Source: Massilia sp. Root133 (GTDB lineage Bacteria; Pseudomonadota; Gammaproteobacteria; Burkholderiales; Burkholderiaceae_D). Taken from it: DNA of 64,000 nt. The stretch lies in assembly GCF_001426525.1 (NCBI RefSeq), contig NZ_LMEW01000012.1, forward strand, positions 507,841 to 571,840, in the 5' to 3' direction. Of this stretch, positions 62,907 through 64,000 are shown in pieces (position 1 is the first letter of the stretch; the number at the start of each line of letters is the position of its first letter). Both the position numbers and the translations under genes were made by a program. A model generated the notes under the pieces. That model was not told the origin of the DNA, made no database searches, and worked only from the letters and a program-made list of their open reading frames with translations.

Positions 62907-63803
62907 ATGTCCGACATGCCGTTCCGCCTGCCGCTCTCCGCCTGCCTGATCGCACTCGCCGTCGTCCTGCTGGTGGGCGCCGCCGTCGTATGGGCGATCG
63001 GTTCGAAGCTGATCGCGGTCGAGCCGCGGCCCGTGGCGCTGGCCGGCCCCGGCTTCGAGGACGTGGTGCTGCGCGCGGCGCCGGACCAGCGCGTCGTCGG
63101 TTCGTGGCTGCCGGGGCGGGGCCGCGGCGCCGTCCTGCTGCTGCACGGGATCCACGGCGACCGCCGCGACATGGCCGAGCGCGCCCGTTTTCTCAACGGC
63201 CAGGGCTATGCGGTCCTGCTGATCGACCTGCCGGGCCAGGGCGCCAGCACGGCCTCCTTCGTCACGTTCGGCCTGCGCGAGGCGGACGGCGTGCGGGCCG
63301 CGCTCGAGGAGTTGCGGCGGCGGGCGCCGGGGCAGCGCATCGGCGTGATCGGCGTGTCGCTGGGCGCGGCGTCGCTCGTGCTGTGCCGCGATTGCCCTCC
63401 CGTCGATGCCGTTGTGCTGGAATCGATGTATCCGACGATCGAGGAAGCCGTCGCCAACCGCCTGCGCATGCGGCTGGGGCCCGTGGGCGGGCCGCTGTCC
63501 GCGCTGCTGCTGTGGCAGCTGCCGCTGCGACTCGGCATCCAGCCGGATGCGCTGCACCCGATCAAATATGTGGGACAGGTCAAGGCACCGGTGCTGATCG
63601 CGTCCGGCAGCGCCGACCTGCATACGACCCTGGCCGAAACGCAGCGGCTGTACGAGGCCGCCGCGCAGCCGAAAGCGTTGTGGGTGGTGGAGGGCGCCGC
63701 GCACGTGAACCTGCATGCGTACGCGCGCGAGGAGTACGAGCGGCGCATCGGCGCTTTCCTGGCGGCGCATCTGGATCCGGTATCGGTCGCGGACGAACGT
63801 TGA
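62907..63803 (+). CDS. Membrane-anchored alpha/beta hydrolase
   Basis: A 298-residue protein with one N-terminal membrane segment (LIALAVVLLVGAAVVWAIG). An alpha/beta-hydrolase fold follows: oxyanion region LLLHGIHGDRRDM, nucleophile elbow GVSLGAAS (Ser), a later Asp in ASGSADLHT and His in EGAAHVNLH. The substrate is unknown. ATG 62907 is chosen since the frame upstream overlaps the MerR gene. It ends just before a long terminator hairpin. Confidence 0.85.
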   Translation: MSDMPFRLPLSACLIALAVVLLVGAAVVWAIGSKLIAVEPRPVALAGPGFEDVVLRAAPDQRVVGSWLPGRGRGAVLLLHGIHGDRRDMAERARFLNGQGYAVLLIDLPGQGASTASFVTFGLREADGVRAALEELRRRAPGQRIGVIGVSLGAASLVLCRDCPPVDAVVLESMYPTIEEAVANRLRMRLGPVGGPLSALLLWQLPLRLGIQPDALHPIKYVGQVKAPVLIASGSADLHTTLAETQRLYEAAAQPKALWVVEGAAHVNLHAYAREEYERRIGAFLAAHLDPVSVADER

Positions 63804-63806
63804 AAC

Positions 63807-63848
63807 GCAAAACGCCGCAATCCTTTTGCAAAGATTGCGGCGTTTTGC
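63807..63848. terminator. Long bidirectional terminator
   Basis: Perfect 16-bp arms (GCAAAACGCCGCAATC and GATTGCGGCGTTTTGC) with a ten-base loop. AAAA and TTTT sit inside the arms, so it can stop transcription both from the hydrolase and from tRNA-Leu on the other strand. Confidence 0.9.
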
Positions 63849-63885
63849 GCCAGTATCCTGGTGGTCTCGAAGACCGGGTAGCTTT

Positions 63886-63970
63886 TGGTGCCCACGGAGG
63901 GACTCGAACCCCCACACCTCGCGGCACATGGACCTGAACCATGCGCGTCTACCAATTCCGCCACGTGGGC
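63886..63970 (-). tRNA. tRNA-Leu (anticodon CAG)
   Basis: An 85-base class II tRNA with encoded CCA. The acceptor arm GCCCACG pairs with CGTGGGC, the anticodon loop is TTCAGGT, a long variable arm (GTGCCGCGAGGTGT region) follows, and the T-loop is GGTTCGAGTCC. It reads the leucine codon CTG, heavily used in this genome. Confidence 0.96.
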
Positions 63971-64000
63971 ATGCAAAACATCAAAACGTACAACAAACTA

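Overview
The window looks like chromosomal DNA of a GC-rich betaproteobacterium, most likely a Massilia-type member of the Oxalobacteraceae (Burkholderiales). The reasons are the housekeeping order (probable ftsH end, folP, glmM, two tRNAs), the high GC content with strong GC bias in third codon positions, a phasin gene (polyhydroxyalkanoate storage), a Caulobacter-type TonB receptor and the gene content of the secretion and polysaccharide loci. The genus is inference; no rRNA is present.

Layout. 1-7 kb: core genes (folP, glmM), tRNA-Pro and tRNA-Arg, a secreted metallo-beta-lactamase-fold protein, a GH1-like glycosidase and a TonB/TolA-like protein with a 17-residue tandem repeat. 7-31 kb: a large surface-polysaccharide locus. 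The left arm (+ strand) holds a secreted beta-helix protein, Wza, a Wzz/Wzc-type co-polymerase with an altered Walker A motif, a Wzx-like flippase and a glycosyltransferase; then an acyltransferase on the - strand; then a second + unit (WbuB-like transferase, PglC-type phosphoglycosyl transferase, DegT aminotransferase, PAP2-like membrane protein). The right arm (- strand, transcribed from 31.2 kb down to 20 kb) encodes a WbpM-type dehydratase, a full WbpA-B-E-D-I set predicted to make UDP-2,3-diacetamido-2,3-dideoxy-mannuronic acid, a glycosyltransferase, a GNAT-like protein, a NodB-like deacetylase and a second beta-helix protein. No Wzy polymerase is visible.

31-44 kb: a DUF1460-type lipoprotein, a large TonB-dependent receptor, two tiny proteins, a LiaF-like/LytS/LytTR envelope-sensing operon, and a FAN1-type nuclease plus XPD/DinG-like helicase operon preceded by a consensus LexA box. 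The convergent gap at 39.5 kb is flanked by a near-perfect 17-bp inverted repeat that contains both stop codons.

44-61.6 kb: a type VI secretion locus: M15 peptidase (TagX-like), TssM, TagF, an OmpA-type protein, a decayed glycosyltransferase fragment, TssL-TssK-TssJ on the - strand, then a TPR lipoprotein, TssB, TssC, Hcp, TssE, TssH (ClpV) and TssA on the + strand. TssF, TssG and VgrG/PAAR are absent from the window. 61.6-64 kb: phasin, a small exported protein, a CueR-like MerR regulator with a 19-bp-spaced MerR-type promoter, an alpha/beta hydrolase and tRNA-Leu.
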